64,000 nt of DNA, taken from the NCBI RefSeq assembly GCF_900109495.1, contig NZ_FOAA01000006.1, positions 62,001-126,000 on the forward strand, given 5' to 3'. Positions 1-10,197 of this stretch are shown here, one piece after another; the first letter of the stretch is position 1, and every line of letters starts with the position of its first letter. The notes below the pieces were generated by a model, which saw only the letters and a list, made by a program, of their open reading frames with translations, was not told the DNA's origin and ran no database searches. This DNA is from Ectothiorhodospira marina (GTDB taxonomy: Bacteria > Pseudomonadota > Gammaproteobacteria > Ectothiorhodospirales > Ectothiorhodospiraceae). Made by a program: the position numbers and the translations under genes.

Positions 1-1
1 C

Positions 2-700
2 GGCCACCGCAACAAGATCCACATCATCAACCTCGAGAAGACGGTTCCGTGCTTCAACGACGCGATGAACTACCTGGGCAAGATGGCTGCCAATGGCGGC
101 AACATCATGTTCGTGGGGACCAAGCGTTCCGCCCGTGACCTGGTGGCGGAGCACGCCAGACGCTGCAAGATGCCCTTCGTGAACCACCGTTGGTTGGGCG
201 GCATGCTCACCAACTTCAAGACCGTGCGCCAATCCATCCGTCGCCTGAAGGATCTGGAGGCCATGAAGGAAGATGGCAGCCTGCATGTGCTGAACAAGAA
301 GGAAGCCCTGATGCGCATGCGCGAGATGGAAAAACTCGAGCGCAGCCTGGGCGGCATCAAGGATATGCCCGGCCTGCCCGATGCCCTGTTCGTGATCGAC
401 GTGGGTTACGAACGCATTGCCATCAGCGAAGCCCGCAAGCTGGGTATTCCGGTGGTGGCCGTGGTGGATAGCAACAACTCCCCTGATGGCGTTGATTACG
501 TGATTCCCGGTAATGATGACGCCATGCGCGCCATCCAGCTGTACGTCAGCGCTGCGGCGGATGCCATCAATGACGCCCTGAATGTGGCCCGTGCCGGTGC
601 CGGCGAAGAGTTCGTCGAGGAGAAGGGCGAGGCGCCCGCCCCGGCCGCTGAACCCACGCCAGCCCCAGCCCCCGAAGCCGGCCAGGCTGAGGCCAGGTAA
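2..700 (+). CDS. rpsB: 30S ribosomal protein S2 (5' end missing)
   Basis: Structural protein of the small ribosomal subunit. The reading frame is open from base 2, so the gene begins upstream of the window. The visible part has typical S2 blocks: [14 protein letters not shown] near the left edge, [24 protein letters not shown] and [12 protein letters not shown]. The last 25 or so residues form an Ala/Pro/Glu-rich tail, more Pro-rich than the E. coli protein. It is followed after 72 bases by tsf, the usual rpsB-tsf pairing. Identification is firm; only the N-terminus is unseen. Confidence 0.97.
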   Translation, partial: GHRNKIHIINLEKTVPCFNDAMNYLGKMAANGGNIMFVGTKRSARDLVAEHARRCKMPFVNHRWLGGMLTNFKTVRQSIRRLKDLEAMKEDGSLHVLNKKEALMRMREMEKLERSLGGIKDMPGLPDALFVIDVGYERIAISEARKLGIPVVAVVDSNNSPDGVDYVIPGNDDAMRAIQLYVSAAADAINDALNVARAGAGEEFVEEKGEAPAPAAEPTPAPAPEAGQAEAR

Positions 701-772
701 CTCTTCCCGGGCTCTGCCGATGCCCATCGGGTATCGGCGGGGCGCTGCAAACGAATTCTCAGGAGTATCCCC

Positions 773-1651
773 ATGCAGATTACCGCATCCATGGTCAAAG
801 AACTGCGCGAGACCACCGGCGCAGGCATGATGGAGTGCAAGAAGGCCCTGACAGCCGCCAATGGCGACATGGACGCCGCCATTGAGCAGATGCGCAAGTC
901 CGGTGCCGCCAAGGCGGTCAAGAAGGCCGATCGGGTCGCTGCCGAAGGGCAGGTGATGGTGGCCAACTCGGACGATCATCGTCGTGCCGCTATCGTCGAA
1001 GTCAACTGCGAAACCGACTTCGTGGCCAAGGACGAGAACTTCAAGGCATTTGTTGCCCAGGTGGCCGAACAGGCATTGGCCCAGCAGCCTGCCGACGTGG
1101 ACGCCCTGATGGCGTTGTCCGGCCCCGAAGGCAGCCTCGAGGAGACTCGCGCAGCCCTGGTGGCCAAGATTGGCGAGAATGTCCAGGTGCGCCGCTTCGA
1201 ACTCTTCGCCAGTGAAGATGGTGAGCTGGCCCATTACCTCCATGGCACCCGCATCGGTGTTGTGGTGGAAATGGTCGGCGGCAATCAGGATCTGGCTCGC
1301 GACGTGGCCATGCATATCGCCGCTAGCCACCCCGTGTGCGTGGACGAGAGTCAGGTCCCTCAGGACCTGCTCCAGAAGGAAGAGGCTGTTTTCCGCGCCC
1401 AGGCCGAGGAAAGCGGTAAACCGGCTGAAATCATTGACAAGATGATTACCGGGCGTATCAAGAAATACCTGAGCGAAGTCACCTTGCTGGGTCAGCCCTT
1501 CGTCAAGGATCCTGACCAGACGGTGGGTCAGATGCTCAAGGCCGCTGGTGCCCAGGTAAGACAGTTCGCTCGTTTCGAAGTGGGCGAAGGGATTGAGAAG
1601 AAGACGGAAAACTTCGCTGAAGAGGTCATGGCCCAAGCGAAGGGCTCCTGA
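773..1651 (+). CDS. tsf: Translation elongation factor Ts
   Basis: Guanine nucleotide exchange factor that regenerates EF-Tu-GTP in the cytosol. The 292-residue protein begins [20 protein letters not shown], with the family's N-terminal UBA-like segment and the MECKKAL motif, then the [12 protein letters not shown] block near residue 80. Length matches the usual 280-295 residues. The ATG is preceded by AGGAG, about 8 bases upstream. It follows rpsB as in most bacteria and precedes pyrH. Confidence 0.97.
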   Translation: MQITASMVKELRETTGAGMMECKKALTAANGDMDAAIEQMRKSGAAKAVKKADRVAAEGQVMVANSDDHRRAAIVEVNCETDFVAKDENFKAFVAQVAEQALAQQPADVDALMALSGPEGSLEETRAALVAKIGENVQVRRFELFASEDGELAHYLHGTRIGVVVEMVGGNQDLARDVAMHIAASHPVCVDESQVPQDLLQKEEAVFRAQAEESGKPAEIIDKMITGRIKKYLSEVTLLGQPFVKDPDQTVGQMLKAAGAQVRQFARFEVGEGIEKKTENFAEEVMAQAKGS

Positions 1652-1681
1652 TATTGTTTTAAAGAAAACACCGCCCCAGAA

Positions 1682-1702
1682 CCCGGGGCCCGTGGCCCCG
1701 GG
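1682..1702 (+). other. GC-rich hairpin between tsf and pyrH
   Basis: A perfect 9-bp inverted repeat (CCCGGGGCC / GGCCCCGGG) around a 3-base loop lies in the 80-base tsf-pyrH gap. No T-run follows it, so it is not a classical intrinsic terminator on the plus strand. It could be an attenuator, an RNA processing or stability element, or a leaky terminator separating rpsB-tsf from pyrH-frr. Function is inference. Confidence 0.5.
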
Positions 1703-1731
1703 GACCGACAATCCAGCCATCAAGGTTACCC

Positions 1732-2460
1732 ATGACTGACGACACCCGCCCTGCCTATAAGCGAATCCTGCTGAAGCTGAGTGGCGAGGCTCTGATGGGA
1801 GATCTGGAATACGGGATCTGTCCAAATGTATTGGGGCGGGTGGCTCGCGAGGTGGCTGAACTGAGCCGACTCGGCGTCGAGGTGGCCATCGTGATCGGCG
1901 GAGGCAATATCTTCCGGGGGGCCGGCATGGCCCAGGCCGGTATGGATCGGGTCAGCGCCGATCATATGGGCATGCTGGCCACGGTAATGAACGGTCTGGC
2001 CATGCAGGATGCACTGGAGCGGGTCGGTAAATTCTGTCGGGTCATGTCAGCGCTCAAGATCAATCAGGTCTGCGAGGACTACATCCGTCGCCGTGCGGTG
2101 CGTCATCTGGAAAAGGGTCGCATCGTCGTGTTCGCCGCCGGTACCGGCAATCCCTTTTTCACCACCGATACTGCCGCCAGCCTGCGTGCCATCGAGATGA
2201 ACTGCGATGTCATGATCAAGGCCACCAAGGTGGACGGTGTTTACGATTCCGACCCCATGCACAATCCCGATGCCAAGCGTTACGAGCGGTTGACCTTCGA
2301 CGAGGTTCTGACCGCGCGTCTGGGGGTCATGGATGCCACAGCCATTGTCATGTGTCGGGATAACGATATGCCCCTTCGGGTGATCAACATATTCAAGGAG
2401 GGGGAACTCATGCGGCTCGTCATGGGTGAGCGCGTGGGTACCCTGGTCGAGAGAGGTTGA
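1732..2460 (+). CDS. pyrH: Uridylate kinase (UMP kinase)
   Basis: Phosphorylates UMP to UDP in pyrimidine nucleotide synthesis; the bacterial enzyme is a hexameric amino acid kinase family member. The 242-residue sequence shows [15 protein letters not shown] at the N-terminus, the glycine-rich [10 protein letters not shown], and [20 protein letters not shown] for nucleotide binding. The length fits the family. The downstream frr start lies 5 bases beyond the stop codon, so translation is probably coupled. Confidence 0.97.
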   Translation: MTDDTRPAYKRILLKLSGEALMGDLEYGICPNVLGRVAREVAELSRLGVEVAIVIGGGNIFRGAGMAQAGMDRVSADHMGMLATVMNGLAMQDALERVGKFCRVMSALKINQVCEDYIRRRAVRHLEKGRIVVFAAGTGNPFFTTDTAASLRAIEMNCDVMIKATKVDGVYDSDPMHNPDAKRYERLTFDEVLTARLGVMDATAIVMCRDNDMPLRVINIFKEGELMRLVMGERVGTLVERG

Positions 2461-2465
2461 GTGAC

Positions 2466-3023
2466 ATGCTTGATGCCATAAAAGAAGATGCCGCCACCCG
2501 CATGGGCAAGAGTATCGATTCCCTGCGGCTGGAAATGGCCAAGATCCGCACCGGCCGTGCCCACACCAGCCTGCTGGACCATGTACAGGTGGAGTACTAC
2601 GGCAGCAATGTGCCCATCAATCAGGTGGCCAACGTCAACGTGGAGGATGCGCGTACCCTGACCGTGACACCCTGGGAACGGGACATGGTGAGCAAGGTGG
2701 AAAAGGCCATCATGAATTCGGATCTGGGCCTGAACCCTTCGTCGGTCGGCACCGTGATCCGCGTGCCCATGCCGGCCCTCACCGAGGAAAGGCGCAAGGA
2801 GCTGGTCAAGGTGGTGCGCCATGAGGCGGAAAATGCCCGGGTGGCGATCCGCAATATCCGGCGGGATGCCAACAGCGAGCTCAAGTCGCTGCTCAAGGAC
2901 AAGTCCATCACTGAGGATGATGATCGCCAGGGTCAGGAGATTGTGCAGAAGCTGACCGATCAGTACATTGCCGAAGTGGACAAGGTGCTGGCCCAGAAAG
3001 AAAAAGAACTCATGGCCGTCTGA
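2466..3023 (+). CDS. frr: Ribosome recycling factor
   Basis: Splits the post-termination ribosome together with EF-G. The ATG at 2466 gives 185 residues, the same as E. coli RRF, beginning [20 protein letters not shown] and continuing with [25 protein letters not shown] three codons upstream (2457) is in frame and overlaps the pyrH stop, but the ATG matches the family start better. The C-terminal segment around [15 protein letters not shown] is typical. Confidence 0.95.
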   Translation: MLDAIKEDAATRMGKSIDSLRLEMAKIRTGRAHTSLLDHVQVEYYGSNVPINQVANVNVEDARTLTVTPWERDMVSKVEKAIMNSDLGLNPSSVGTVIRVPMPALTEERRKELVKVVRHEAENARVAIRNIRRDANSELKSLLKDKSITEDDDRQGQEIVQKLTDQYIAEVDKVLAQKEKELMAV

Positions 3024-3049
3024 TTCTCACGGATGGACACGATAACGCA

Positions 3050-3796
3050 GTGACACCATTTCCTGTGAATACGGCGGGCACGCCGCGCCATGTGGCCATC
3101 ATCATGGATGGTAATGGCCGGTGGGCCCGTTCGCGCATGCTTCCCCGAACCGAAGGTCACCGTCAGGGCGTGAATTCCGCCCGTATGGCGGTACGCTACT
3201 GTGCTGAACAGGGTGTTCGTGTTCTGACCCTGTTTGCCTTCAGCAGCGAGAATTGGCGTCGCCCCCGTCAGGAGGTGGGCACGTTGATGGATCTTTTTAT
3301 TGGATCCATCGGTCGCGAGGTGCCGGAACTGGTGGAGAAGGGTATCCGCCTGCGCTTCATTGGCGATCGCGCGGCCTTCTCCTCAAAGCTCCAGAAAAGA
3401 ATGGCCGATGCCGAGGAGCGCACCCGTGAAAACCAGCGGATGGACCTGGTGGTGGCGGTCAGCTATGGGGGCCGCTGGGACATCGCCCATGCCGCGGCCG
3501 CGGTGGCCGAACGGGTGCGTTGTGGTGAACTGGATCCGGAGCACATTACCCCTGAGGTGATGGAGGCGCACTTGTCCACGGCGGGCCTGCCCGAGCCGGA
3601 TCTGTTTGTGCGTACCGGTGGCGAGCAGCGCATCAGTAATTTCCTCTTGTGGCAACTGGCTTACACCGAGTTGTTCTTCACTGACGTGCTATGGCCGGAT
3701 TTCAAGGAAGAGGAACTGGGCCGGGCGTTTGAATATTATGCCGGGCGTCAACGGCGCTTTGGGCATATCCAGGAACAGATCGCGGGACGGGAGTAG
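3050..3796 (+). CDS. uppS: Undecaprenyl diphosphate synthase (cis-prenyltransferase)
   Basis: Extends farnesyl diphosphate with isopentenyl units to make the C55 lipid carrier for peptidoglycan and O-antigen. The catalytic IIMDGNGRWARSR motif with its essential Asp occurs near residue 20, followed by FAFSSENWRRP and the C-terminal RTGGEQRISNFLLWQ. The start is a GTG. Length (248) fits the family. It lies between frr and cdsA, with cdsA 3 bases beyond its stop. Confidence 0.96.
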   Translation: MTPFPVNTAGTPRHVAIIMDGNGRWARSRMLPRTEGHRQGVNSARMAVRYCAEQGVRVLTLFAFSSENWRRPRQEVGTLMDLFIGSIGREVPELVEKGIRLRFIGDRAAFSSKLQKRMADAEERTRENQRMDLVVAVSYGGRWDIAHAAAAVAERVRCGELDPEHITPEVMEAHLSTAGLPEPDLFVRTGGEQRISNFLLWQLAYTELFFTDVLWPDFKEEELGRAFEYYAGRQRRFGHIQEQIAGRE

Positions 3797-3799
3797 GGG

Positions 3800-4621
3800 A
3801 TGCTTAGGCAGCGGGTGATCACCGGCATATTCCTGGCGGCAGCCGTGGTGGCGACCGTCCTGTTGCTGCCCAGTGGTGTGTTTGCGGTGGCCATGTTGGC
3901 AGTCACGTTGCTTGGGGCCTGGGAATGGAGTCGCCTGTGCGGGCTGGATGAAGCGCCGGTTCGGGCCGCCTATGTGGGGTCCCTGGCGATATTGGGAGGG
4001 GTGACCTGGTGGCTCGTCTTTGTTCAGGCGCACTTGTGGCCCGTGGCGGTTGGTGTGGTGTGGTGGGCTTGCGTGCTGGGCGTGCTTGCCCTGTACACGC
4101 CGGGGCAGGGGGAGCGTGAGGCACTGCGCCGTTACGGGCTGGGATTGGCGGGGGCGCTGACCTTGATCCCGGCCTGGATCGCACTGGTCTGGTTTCATCA
4201 ATCCCAGCCGTTGTGGGTGTTGTACCTGGTGTTGCTCACCGCCACCGCCGACACGGCAGCCTACTTCACTGGAAAACGCTTTGGTCGGGTGAAACTGGCG
4301 CCCTCCATCAGCCCGGGCAAGACCCGAGAGGGGCTGCTCGGGGCTGTTGCGGCCATCATACCCTTCGGGCTGCTGGGTGCCTGGGGGTTCGGGGTGACGC
4401 CGGGATGGTGGTTTTATTTCGTGGCCCTGTGTGTGATCACCGCATTGATTTCGGTGGCCGGTGATCTATTCGAGAGCCTGGTCAAGCGGGAGGCCGGGGC
4501 CAAGGACAGCGGCACCCTTCTTCCCGGGCATGGTGGGGTCATGGATCGCATCGATAGCCTGACCGCCGCCGCGCCGGTCTTCCTGATCGGTCTCCTGTGG
4601 GCCGGAATTATGGCAAGATAG
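3800..4621 (+). CDS. cdsA: Phosphatidate cytidylyltransferase (CDP-diglyceride synthase)
   Basis: Inner-membrane enzyme converting phosphatidic acid and CTP to CDP-diacylglycerol, precursor of all phospholipids. The 273-residue protein is mostly hydrophobic, with several membrane segments. It ends with the CDP-diglyceride synthase signature LVKREAGAKDSGTLLPGHGG followed by the DRID acidic pair. Translation is probably coupled to uppS because the stop and start codons are 3 bases apart. Confidence 0.95.
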   Translation: MLRQRVITGIFLAAAVVATVLLLPSGVFAVAMLAVTLLGAWEWSRLCGLDEAPVRAAYVGSLAILGGVTWWLVFVQAHLWPVAVGVVWWACVLGVLALYTPGQGEREALRRYGLGLAGALTLIPAWIALVWFHQSQPLWVLYLVLLTATADTAAYFTGKRFGRVKLAPSISPGKTREGLLGAVAAIIPFGLLGAWGFGVTPGWWFYFVALCVITALISVAGDLFESLVKREAGAKDSGTLLPGHGGVMDRIDSLTAAAPVFLIGLLWAGIMAR

Positions 4622-4729
4622 CCCACGGCAAGGGGTCGGGGTTTCTTGATGTCTCCGATCCAGGATCCTGCACGCGCCGGCGATGTCCGTCAGCGTCAAC
4701 ATGACTGTATGAGTACCTGGAGTCTTTCC

Positions 4730-5941
4730 ATGGCTGCTTCCCCCAAGGGCGTAACCGTTCTCGGCGCCACCGGCACCATCGGCGTCAACACCCTGGACGT
4801 GATGGCACGTCATCCTCAGCTCTACCGGGCCGTGGCGCTCACTGCCAACGGTAACGTGGACCGCTTGGTGGAACAGTGCCGTATCCATCGGCCTTCCTAT
4901 GCCGTGGTGGCTGATCCTGCTCAGGAGGGGATGCTGGTCGCCGGATTGAAGGCCGCCGGGTTGGAGACAGAGGCGATGTCAGGCCCCGAAGCTCTGGCAC
5001 ACGTGGCCTCATTGCCCGAGACCGATTACGTGATGGCAGCCATCGTCGGCGGCGCTGGCCTGCTGCCTTCCCTGGCCGCGGCGCGGGCCGGTAAACGGGT
5101 GTTGCTGGCCAACAAGGAAGCCCTGGTCATGTCCGGGCGCATCTTCATGGATCAGATCCGTCAAAGTGGCGCCGAACTCCTGCCCATCGATAGCGAACAT
5201 AATGCCATCTTTCAGTGCATGCCCGGCGATTTCGACCGGGGCCTGAACCGGGTGGGTGTTGAACGCATCCTGCTGACTGCGTCTGGCGGGCCCTTTCGTG
5301 CCTATGCCGCCTCGGATCTGGAGGCGGTGACCCCGGAGCAGGCCTGTGCGCATCCCAACTGGGTGATGGGGCGAAAGATTTCAGTGGACTCCGCCTCCAT
5401 GATGAACAAGGGGCTGGAACTGATCGAGGCGTGCTGGCTGTTCGATACCACGCCGGACAAGGTGGAGGTGGTGCTGCATCCCCAGAGCGTGATTCACTCC
5501 ATGGTTTCCTACTCCGACGGTTCGGTACTGGCCCAGTTGGGCAATCCTGACATGCGCACCCCCATCGCGCATGCCCTGGCCTGGCCAGAACGTATTGCCT
5601 CAGGTGTGGAGCCATTGGATATCGTGCAGGTGGCCCGGCTGGACTTCGAGCGTCCCGATATGGACCGCTTCCCGTGTCTGCGTCTGGCCTACGAATCCTT
5701 TGAGGCGGGCGGGACGGCCACCGCGATTCTCAACGCCGCCAATGAAGTGGCTGTCGAGGCCTTCCTGGATGCGCGTATCCGCTTTACCGATATTCCGCGG
5801 GTGATATCTCACTGCCTGGAGACCATGGAGCTGGGTGCGGCCGATACACTGGAAGAGGTTCTGGCAGCTGATGAGGCGGCCCGTGCAGTGGCCTATGCAA
5901 GCATCACGGCTGGCGGGCTTGATCGGCGGGTCACGGCTTGA
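4730..5941 (+). CDS. dxr: 1-deoxy-D-xylulose 5-phosphate reductoisomerase
   Basis: Second enzyme of the MEP pathway: converts DXP to 2-C-methyl-D-erythritol 4-phosphate with NADPH and a divalent metal. The chosen ATG (4730) has GGAG 7 bases upstream and gives 403 residues, close to E. coli's 398. Earlier in-frame starts (4646, 4649, 4709) would only add an unconserved leader. The NADPH motif GATGTIG lies near residue 11; [13 protein letters not shown] and SGGPF are substrate and metal-site blocks. ispD and ispF of the same pathway lie at 52.1-53.3 kb. Confidence 0.95.
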   Translation: MAASPKGVTVLGATGTIGVNTLDVMARHPQLYRAVALTANGNVDRLVEQCRIHRPSYAVVADPAQEGMLVAGLKAAGLETEAMSGPEALAHVASLPETDYVMAAIVGGAGLLPSLAAARAGKRVLLANKEALVMSGRIFMDQIRQSGAELLPIDSEHNAIFQCMPGDFDRGLNRVGVERILLTASGGPFRAYAASDLEAVTPEQACAHPNWVMGRKISVDSASMMNKGLELIEACWLFDTTPDKVEVVLHPQSVIHSMVSYSDGSVLAQLGNPDMRTPIAHALAWPERIASGVEPLDIVQVARLDFERPDMDRFPCLRLAYESFEAGGTATAILNAANEVAVEAFLDARIRFTDIPRVISHCLETMELGAADTLEEVLAADEAARAVAYASITAGGLDRRVTA

Positions 5942-7302
5942 TGACCTTTCTGATCAGCGTTCTGGCCTTTGTCGTGGCCATTGGTTTGCTGGTTACCGTG
6001 CATGAGTTCGGTCACTACTGGGTGGCACGTCGCTGTGGCGTGAAGGTGCTGCGTTTTTCGGTGGGCTTCGGGCGACCGCTATGGCGTCGCGTAGCCGGTC
6101 GGGACCGCACCGAATATGTGATCGCCGCCATCCCGCTGGGTGGTTACGTAAAGATGCTGGACGAGCGCGAGGAACCGGTTGCCGATAAGGATTTACCTCG
6201 TGCCTTCAACCGCCAGAGCGTCTGGCGCCGCATGGCGATCGTGATTGCCGGCCCCACTGCCAATTTCCTCTTCGCCATCGCTGCCTTCACGCTGATGTTC
6301 ATCGTCGGTGTCACGGGAGTGAAGCCGCTGGTGGGCGAGGTGATGCCCGGGTCCTTGGCCGATCAGGCGGGCTTCGAACGCCAGGATGAGGTCCTGCGAG
6401 TGGAAGATCAGTCCACGCCGACCTGGGAACTCGTGGCGCTCAATCTGCTCGAAAAGGGGCTGGATGCCCGGGAGGTGGAGGTGCTCGTGCGCACCGCCGG
6501 GGGGCAGGAGGTGTGGAGAACACTGGACCTGACCGATCGGCGCCAGTTGCTGGCTGACGGTGCCCTCCTGGATAAACTGGGGATCGAGGCCTGGCGGCCC
6601 TGGTCCGAACCGGTCTTTGGCGAGGTGCTGGCCGAGGGGCCGGCCGCCCGTGCCGGCGTGCAAACGGGAGACCGTATCCTGAGTGTGGATGGGGTATCCC
6701 TCTCCAGTTGGGCCGCCTGGGTCGATCATGTCCGCGCGCGTCCGGGTGAGACGCTGGAAGTCCGTGTGGAGAGGGACGGTTCACCTGTCACACTGACCCT
6801 GCAGACCGAAGTTCACGAGGAAGAAGGGGAGCGTATCGGCCGAATCAGCGCCTGGCCTCATGTGGATAACGAGGCCGCCGAGGCCATGCAGCGCCAGGTG
6901 CGTTACGGTCCATTCCAGGCCATCGCCCTGGGGGTGGAACGCACCTGGGATATGTCGGTACTGACTCTGCGCGTGATGTGGCGTCTGATCACCGGAGAGG
7001 CGGCGGCCAGTAACATTGCTGGCCCCGTGAGCATTGCTGAGTATGCCGGTGTGAGCGCCGTCATTGGTTTGTCGGCATTTCTGAGCTTTCTGGCCATAGT
7101 CAGTTTGAGTCTGGGCATTATTAATCTGCTGCCCGTGCCCATCCTGGATGGGGGGCATCTGCTGTACTACGTGGTGGAGATCATCAAAGGCAGTCCGGTC
7201 TCACAGACCGCCGAAGCCATCGGCCAGCGCATTGGCCTGGTGATGATCGCCATGCTCATGACGCTGGCCTTTTACAACGATTTCATGCGAATCCTGGGTT
7301 GA
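5941..7302 (+). CDS. rseP: Site-2 intramembrane zinc metalloprotease RseP
   Basis: Inner-membrane protease that cleaves anti-sigma factor RseA (sigma-E response) and remnant signal peptides. The zinc motif HEFGH is at residues 21-25 in the first membrane helix; NLLPVPILDGGHL near the C-terminus supplies the LDG metal ligand motif. Two PDZ-like segments lie between, including a GDRILSVDGVSL stretch. The ATG overlaps the dxr stop. An upstream in-frame TTG would add one residue. Length 453 (E. coli 450). The gene order before bamA is conserved. Confidence 0.95.
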   Translation: MTFLISVLAFVVAIGLLVTVHEFGHYWVARRCGVKVLRFSVGFGRPLWRRVAGRDRTEYVIAAIPLGGYVKMLDEREEPVADKDLPRAFNRQSVWRRMAIVIAGPTANFLFAIAAFTLMFIVGVTGVKPLVGEVMPGSLADQAGFERQDEVLRVEDQSTPTWELVALNLLEKGLDAREVEVLVRTAGGQEVWRTLDLTDRRQLLADGALLDKLGIEAWRPWSEPVFGEVLAEGPAARAGVQTGDRILSVDGVSLSSWAAWVDHVRARPGETLEVRVERDGSPVTLTLQTEVHEEEGERIGRISAWPHVDNEAAEAMQRQVRYGPFQAIALGVERTWDMSVLTLRVMWRLITGEAAASNIAGPVSIAEYAGVSAVIGLSAFLSFLAIVSLSLGIINLLPVPILDGGHLLYYVVEIIKGSPVSQTAEAIGQRIGLVMIAMLMTLAFYNDFMRILG

Positions 7303-7308
7303 ATCTGA

Positions 7309-9612
7309 ATGTTCCTTGAGGTGCGACGTCTGATCGCCGGTACGGGCCTGGCCATTGCCTTGTCGAGTACACCGACCATCCTGCATGCCAGCAATGATGC
7401 CTTTGTCATTGAAGACATTGAGGTGGAGGGCCTGCAGCGCATCGCTGCCGGTACCGTCTTCAGCTATCTGCCGGTGGGGGTGGGTGACACCTTCGACGAG
7501 GCCCAGAGTGCCGATGTCATTCGTGCCCTTTACCGTACCGGCTTCTTTTCGGATGTCTCCCTGCTGCGGCGTGATGGGGTGTTGGTGGTGACAGTTGAGG
7601 AGCGGCCAGCCATCAACGAGATTCGCATCAGTGGTAACCGGGACATCAAGACCGAACAGTTGATGGACGCCCTGCAGCAGGTGGGAATGGCCCGCGGCCG
7701 TGTCTTCAATCGCAGCGTGCTTGAGCGGATGGAGAACGAACTGCTTCAGCAGTATTTCGCACGGGGCAAATACAACGTCCAGGTGGACGTGGATGTGGAT
7801 GAACTGCCCCGTAATCGCGTGGATGTCGTGATTGATATTGCCGAGGGGCGGGTGGCTCGCATCCAGCAAATCAACCTGGTGGGTAACGAGACCTATTCCG
7901 ACCAGGAACTGACCGGTCGCTTCGAATCCGGAGACCCCCCCTGGTACAACCCCTTCAGCCGTCGCGATCACTATTCACGCCAGCGCCTCTCCGGGGACCT
8001 GGAGGCCTTGCGTTCCCGTTATCTGGATTCGGGTTTTGTGAATTTCAATATCGATTCCACCCAGGTCACGCTGACCCCGGATCGCAAGGATATCTACGTC
8101 ACCATCAATATTGATGAGGGTGAGCAGTACGCCATCAGTGAGGTCAGTCTGGCGGGTGATCTGGTCGTGGGGGAGGAGGCACTGCGCGCGTTGCTGGAGG
8201 TTGAGTCCGGCGACACCTTTTCGCGCAGCCGCATTACCCGCAGTGCCAATGCCATCAGCGATCGGCTGGGAGACGAGGGCTATGCGTTTGCCAACGTGAA
8301 CCCCATTCCCGAACTGGATGAAGACAACCGCACTGTAGCGCTGACCTTCTTTGTGGATCCTGGGCAGCGGGTTTACGTGCGACGTATCAATTTCAGTGGC
8401 AACACCCGCACCCGCGATGAAGTCTTCCGCCGCGAAATGCGACAGATGGAGGGTGGGTGGTATTCCGCGTCCAATGTGGACCGTTCCCAGGTGCGTTTAC
8501 AGCGTCTCTCCTACGTGGAGGACGTGAATGTGGAGACACGCCGTGTCCCCGGTACCGAAGACCAGGTGGACCTGGATATCTCCGTGCGTGAACGTCTGTC
8601 GGGTAACTTCATGATTGGTGCAGGTTATTCCCAGAGTCAGGGGGTTCTTTTCAACACCAGCGTCTCGCAGGAAAACTTCTTCGGCACGGGCAATCGCGTA
8701 TCGCTGGCGGTGAACAACAGTCAGGTCAGTACGCTCTACAGCCTGTCCTACACCAATCCCTATTACACCATTGATGGTGTAAGCCGTGGCTTTAATGTGT
8801 TTTATCGGGAGACCGATGCATTCCGGGCGGATATCTCCCGTTACTCGTCCAACCGACTGGGAGCCAACCTCACCTACGGTATTCCGCTGACCGAGTACGA
8901 TACGTTCCGTATCACGCCCGGATTCGAGAGTATCGAGATCCTGACCTCGGACAATACGCCCGACGAGATCTTCGAGTACCTGGACACCGAGGGAGATCAG
9001 TTTGATCTGTACACCTTGACGGCCAGTCTCAGTCACGACACCCGCAATCGTACAGTATTCGCCGAGAAGGGGAATTTGCAGCGGGGGACGCTGGAGTTCT
9101 CCGTGCCTGGCAGCGATCTGGAGTACTACAAGATCGACTATCGCAACGAACTGTTCACGCCGGTGCGGGAAAAGATCACTTTCAAGCTTTCCGGGGAAGT
9201 GGCCTATGGAGAGGCCTATGGGGATACCGGGGATCTGCCGTTCTTCGAGAAGTATTTCGCGGGCGGTACGCGCTCCGTGCGCGGTTACCGGGATCTTAGC
9301 TTGGGTCCCCGCGATAGCCGCAATGACCCCTTTGGCGGTAATTTCCGTGTGCTGGGTGGGGCCGAGTTGATCTTTCCGCCGCCCTTCATGGAGGAGGCCG
9401 CCAATGTGCGCATGAGCCTGTTCCTGGACGCCGGTCAGGTCTACCCCAGTTACGAGGACTTTGAGGCCGATGAGATCCGCGCCTCGGTCGGGGTGGGCAT
9501 GACCTGGTTGTCGCCGGTGGGCGCGTTGACTTTCAGTCTGGCCGAGGCTTTAAATGACGAACCCGGTGACAAGCTCCAGTCCTTCCAATTCAATATTGGC
9601 GCTTCCTTCTGA
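7309..9612 (+). CDS. bamA: Outer membrane protein assembly factor BamA
   Basis: Omp85-family core of the BAM complex, which inserts beta-barrel proteins into the outer membrane. The 767-residue precursor has an N-terminal signal peptide (cleavage probably after LHA, near residue 27), five POTRA-type repeats over roughly residues 30-430, and a C-terminal 16-strand barrel. SVRGYRDLSLGP is the conserved loop 6 VRGF/Y motif, and the protein ends in FQFNIGASF with a terminal Phe beta-signal. It starts 6 bases after rseP and is followed by the chaperone skp. Confidence 0.97.
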   Translation: MFLEVRRLIAGTGLAIALSSTPTILHASNDAFVIEDIEVEGLQRIAAGTVFSYLPVGVGDTFDEAQSADVIRALYRTGFFSDVSLLRRDGVLVVTVEERPAINEIRISGNRDIKTEQLMDALQQVGMARGRVFNRSVLERMENELLQQYFARGKYNVQVDVDVDELPRNRVDVVIDIAEGRVARIQQINLVGNETYSDQELTGRFESGDPPWYNPFSRRDHYSRQRLSGDLEALRSRYLDSGFVNFNIDSTQVTLTPDRKDIYVTINIDEGEQYAISEVSLAGDLVVGEEALRALLEVESGDTFSRSRITRSANAISDRLGDEGYAFANVNPIPELDEDNRTVALTFFVDPGQRVYVRRINFSGNTRTRDEVFRREMRQMEGGWYSASNVDRSQVRLQRLSYVEDVNVETRRVPGTEDQVDLDISVRERLSGNFMIGAGYSQSQGVLFNTSVSQENFFGTGNRVSLAVNNSQVSTLYSLSYTNPYYTIDGVSRGFNVFYRETDAFRADISRYSSNRLGANLTYGIPLTEYDTFRITPGFESIEILTSDNTPDEIFEYLDTEGDQFDLYTLTASLSHDTRNRTVFAEKGNLQRGTLEFSVPGSDLEYYKIDYRNELFTPVREKITFKLSGEVAYGEAYGDTGDLPFFEKYFAGGTRSVRGYRDLSLGPRDSRNDPFGGNFRVLGGAELIFPPPFMEEAANVRMSLFLDAGQVYPSYEDFEADEIRASVGVGMTWLSPVGALTFSLAEALNDEPGDKLQSFQFNIGASF

Positions 9613-9661
9613 GATACGGGGAGTCACTGTACGGGAGTCCCCATTGCCGCGGAGAACACGT

Positions 9662-10192
9662 TTGAAGAGCCATATCTCGCGAGTTGTCGCCGGACTGCTA
9701 CTGGTCCTGATGGGGATGCTGCCTGGGAGCGTGCTGGCGGCGGACTCCGTCGCCTTCGTGAACATCAATCGAGTCATGGAGCAATCCCCCCAGGCGGAGG
9801 CCTCGCTGAGTGCCCTGGAGGAGGAGTTTGCGCCTCGGGACGCCGAACTGGTGGCTGAACGCGATGCGCTGCGCCGGTTGCAGCAGCGTCTTGAGCGTGA
9901 CACCGATATCATGGGTTCCGAGGAGCGCCTGGATCTGGAGCGGGAATTCCGCAACCGGTCGCGGGAGTTCAAGCGTGCCCAGGACATGTTTCAGGAAGAC
10001 CTGAACGTTCGGCGCAATGATGAGCTGGCACGTCTGCAGCGATTGGTGCATAACGTGATCCTGGAAATTGCCCGAGAGCAGGGGGTGGATCTCGTGGTCA
10101 CCGAACGCACGGTTCTGTTTGCCAGCGATCGTATCGATATCACCGATGGGGTGCTGGAAGAATTACGCCGGCAGCATCAGGCTGGCGGCTGA
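9662..10192 (+). CDS. skp: Periplasmic chaperone Skp/OmpH
   Basis: Trimeric periplasmic chaperone holding unfolded outer membrane proteins on their way to BamA. From the TTG at 9662 (GGAG 8 bases upstream) the product is 176 residues, with a signal peptide ending in VLAAD, an N-terminal DSVAFVNINRVMEQSPQ strand, and a long charged coiled coil that forms the tentacles. A longer frame starts at ATG 9554 inside bamA, but it would bury the signal peptide, so the TTG start is preferred. Its position between bamA and lpxD is classical. Confidence 0.9.
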   Translation: MKSHISRVVAGLLLVLMGMLPGSVLAADSVAFVNINRVMEQSPQAEASLSALEEEFAPRDAELVAERDALRRLQQRLERDTDIMGSEERLDLEREFRNRSREFKRAQDMFQEDLNVRRNDELARLQRLVHNVILEIAREQGVDLVVTERTVLFASDRIDITDGVLEELRRQHQAGG

Positions 10193-10197
10193 GGGGG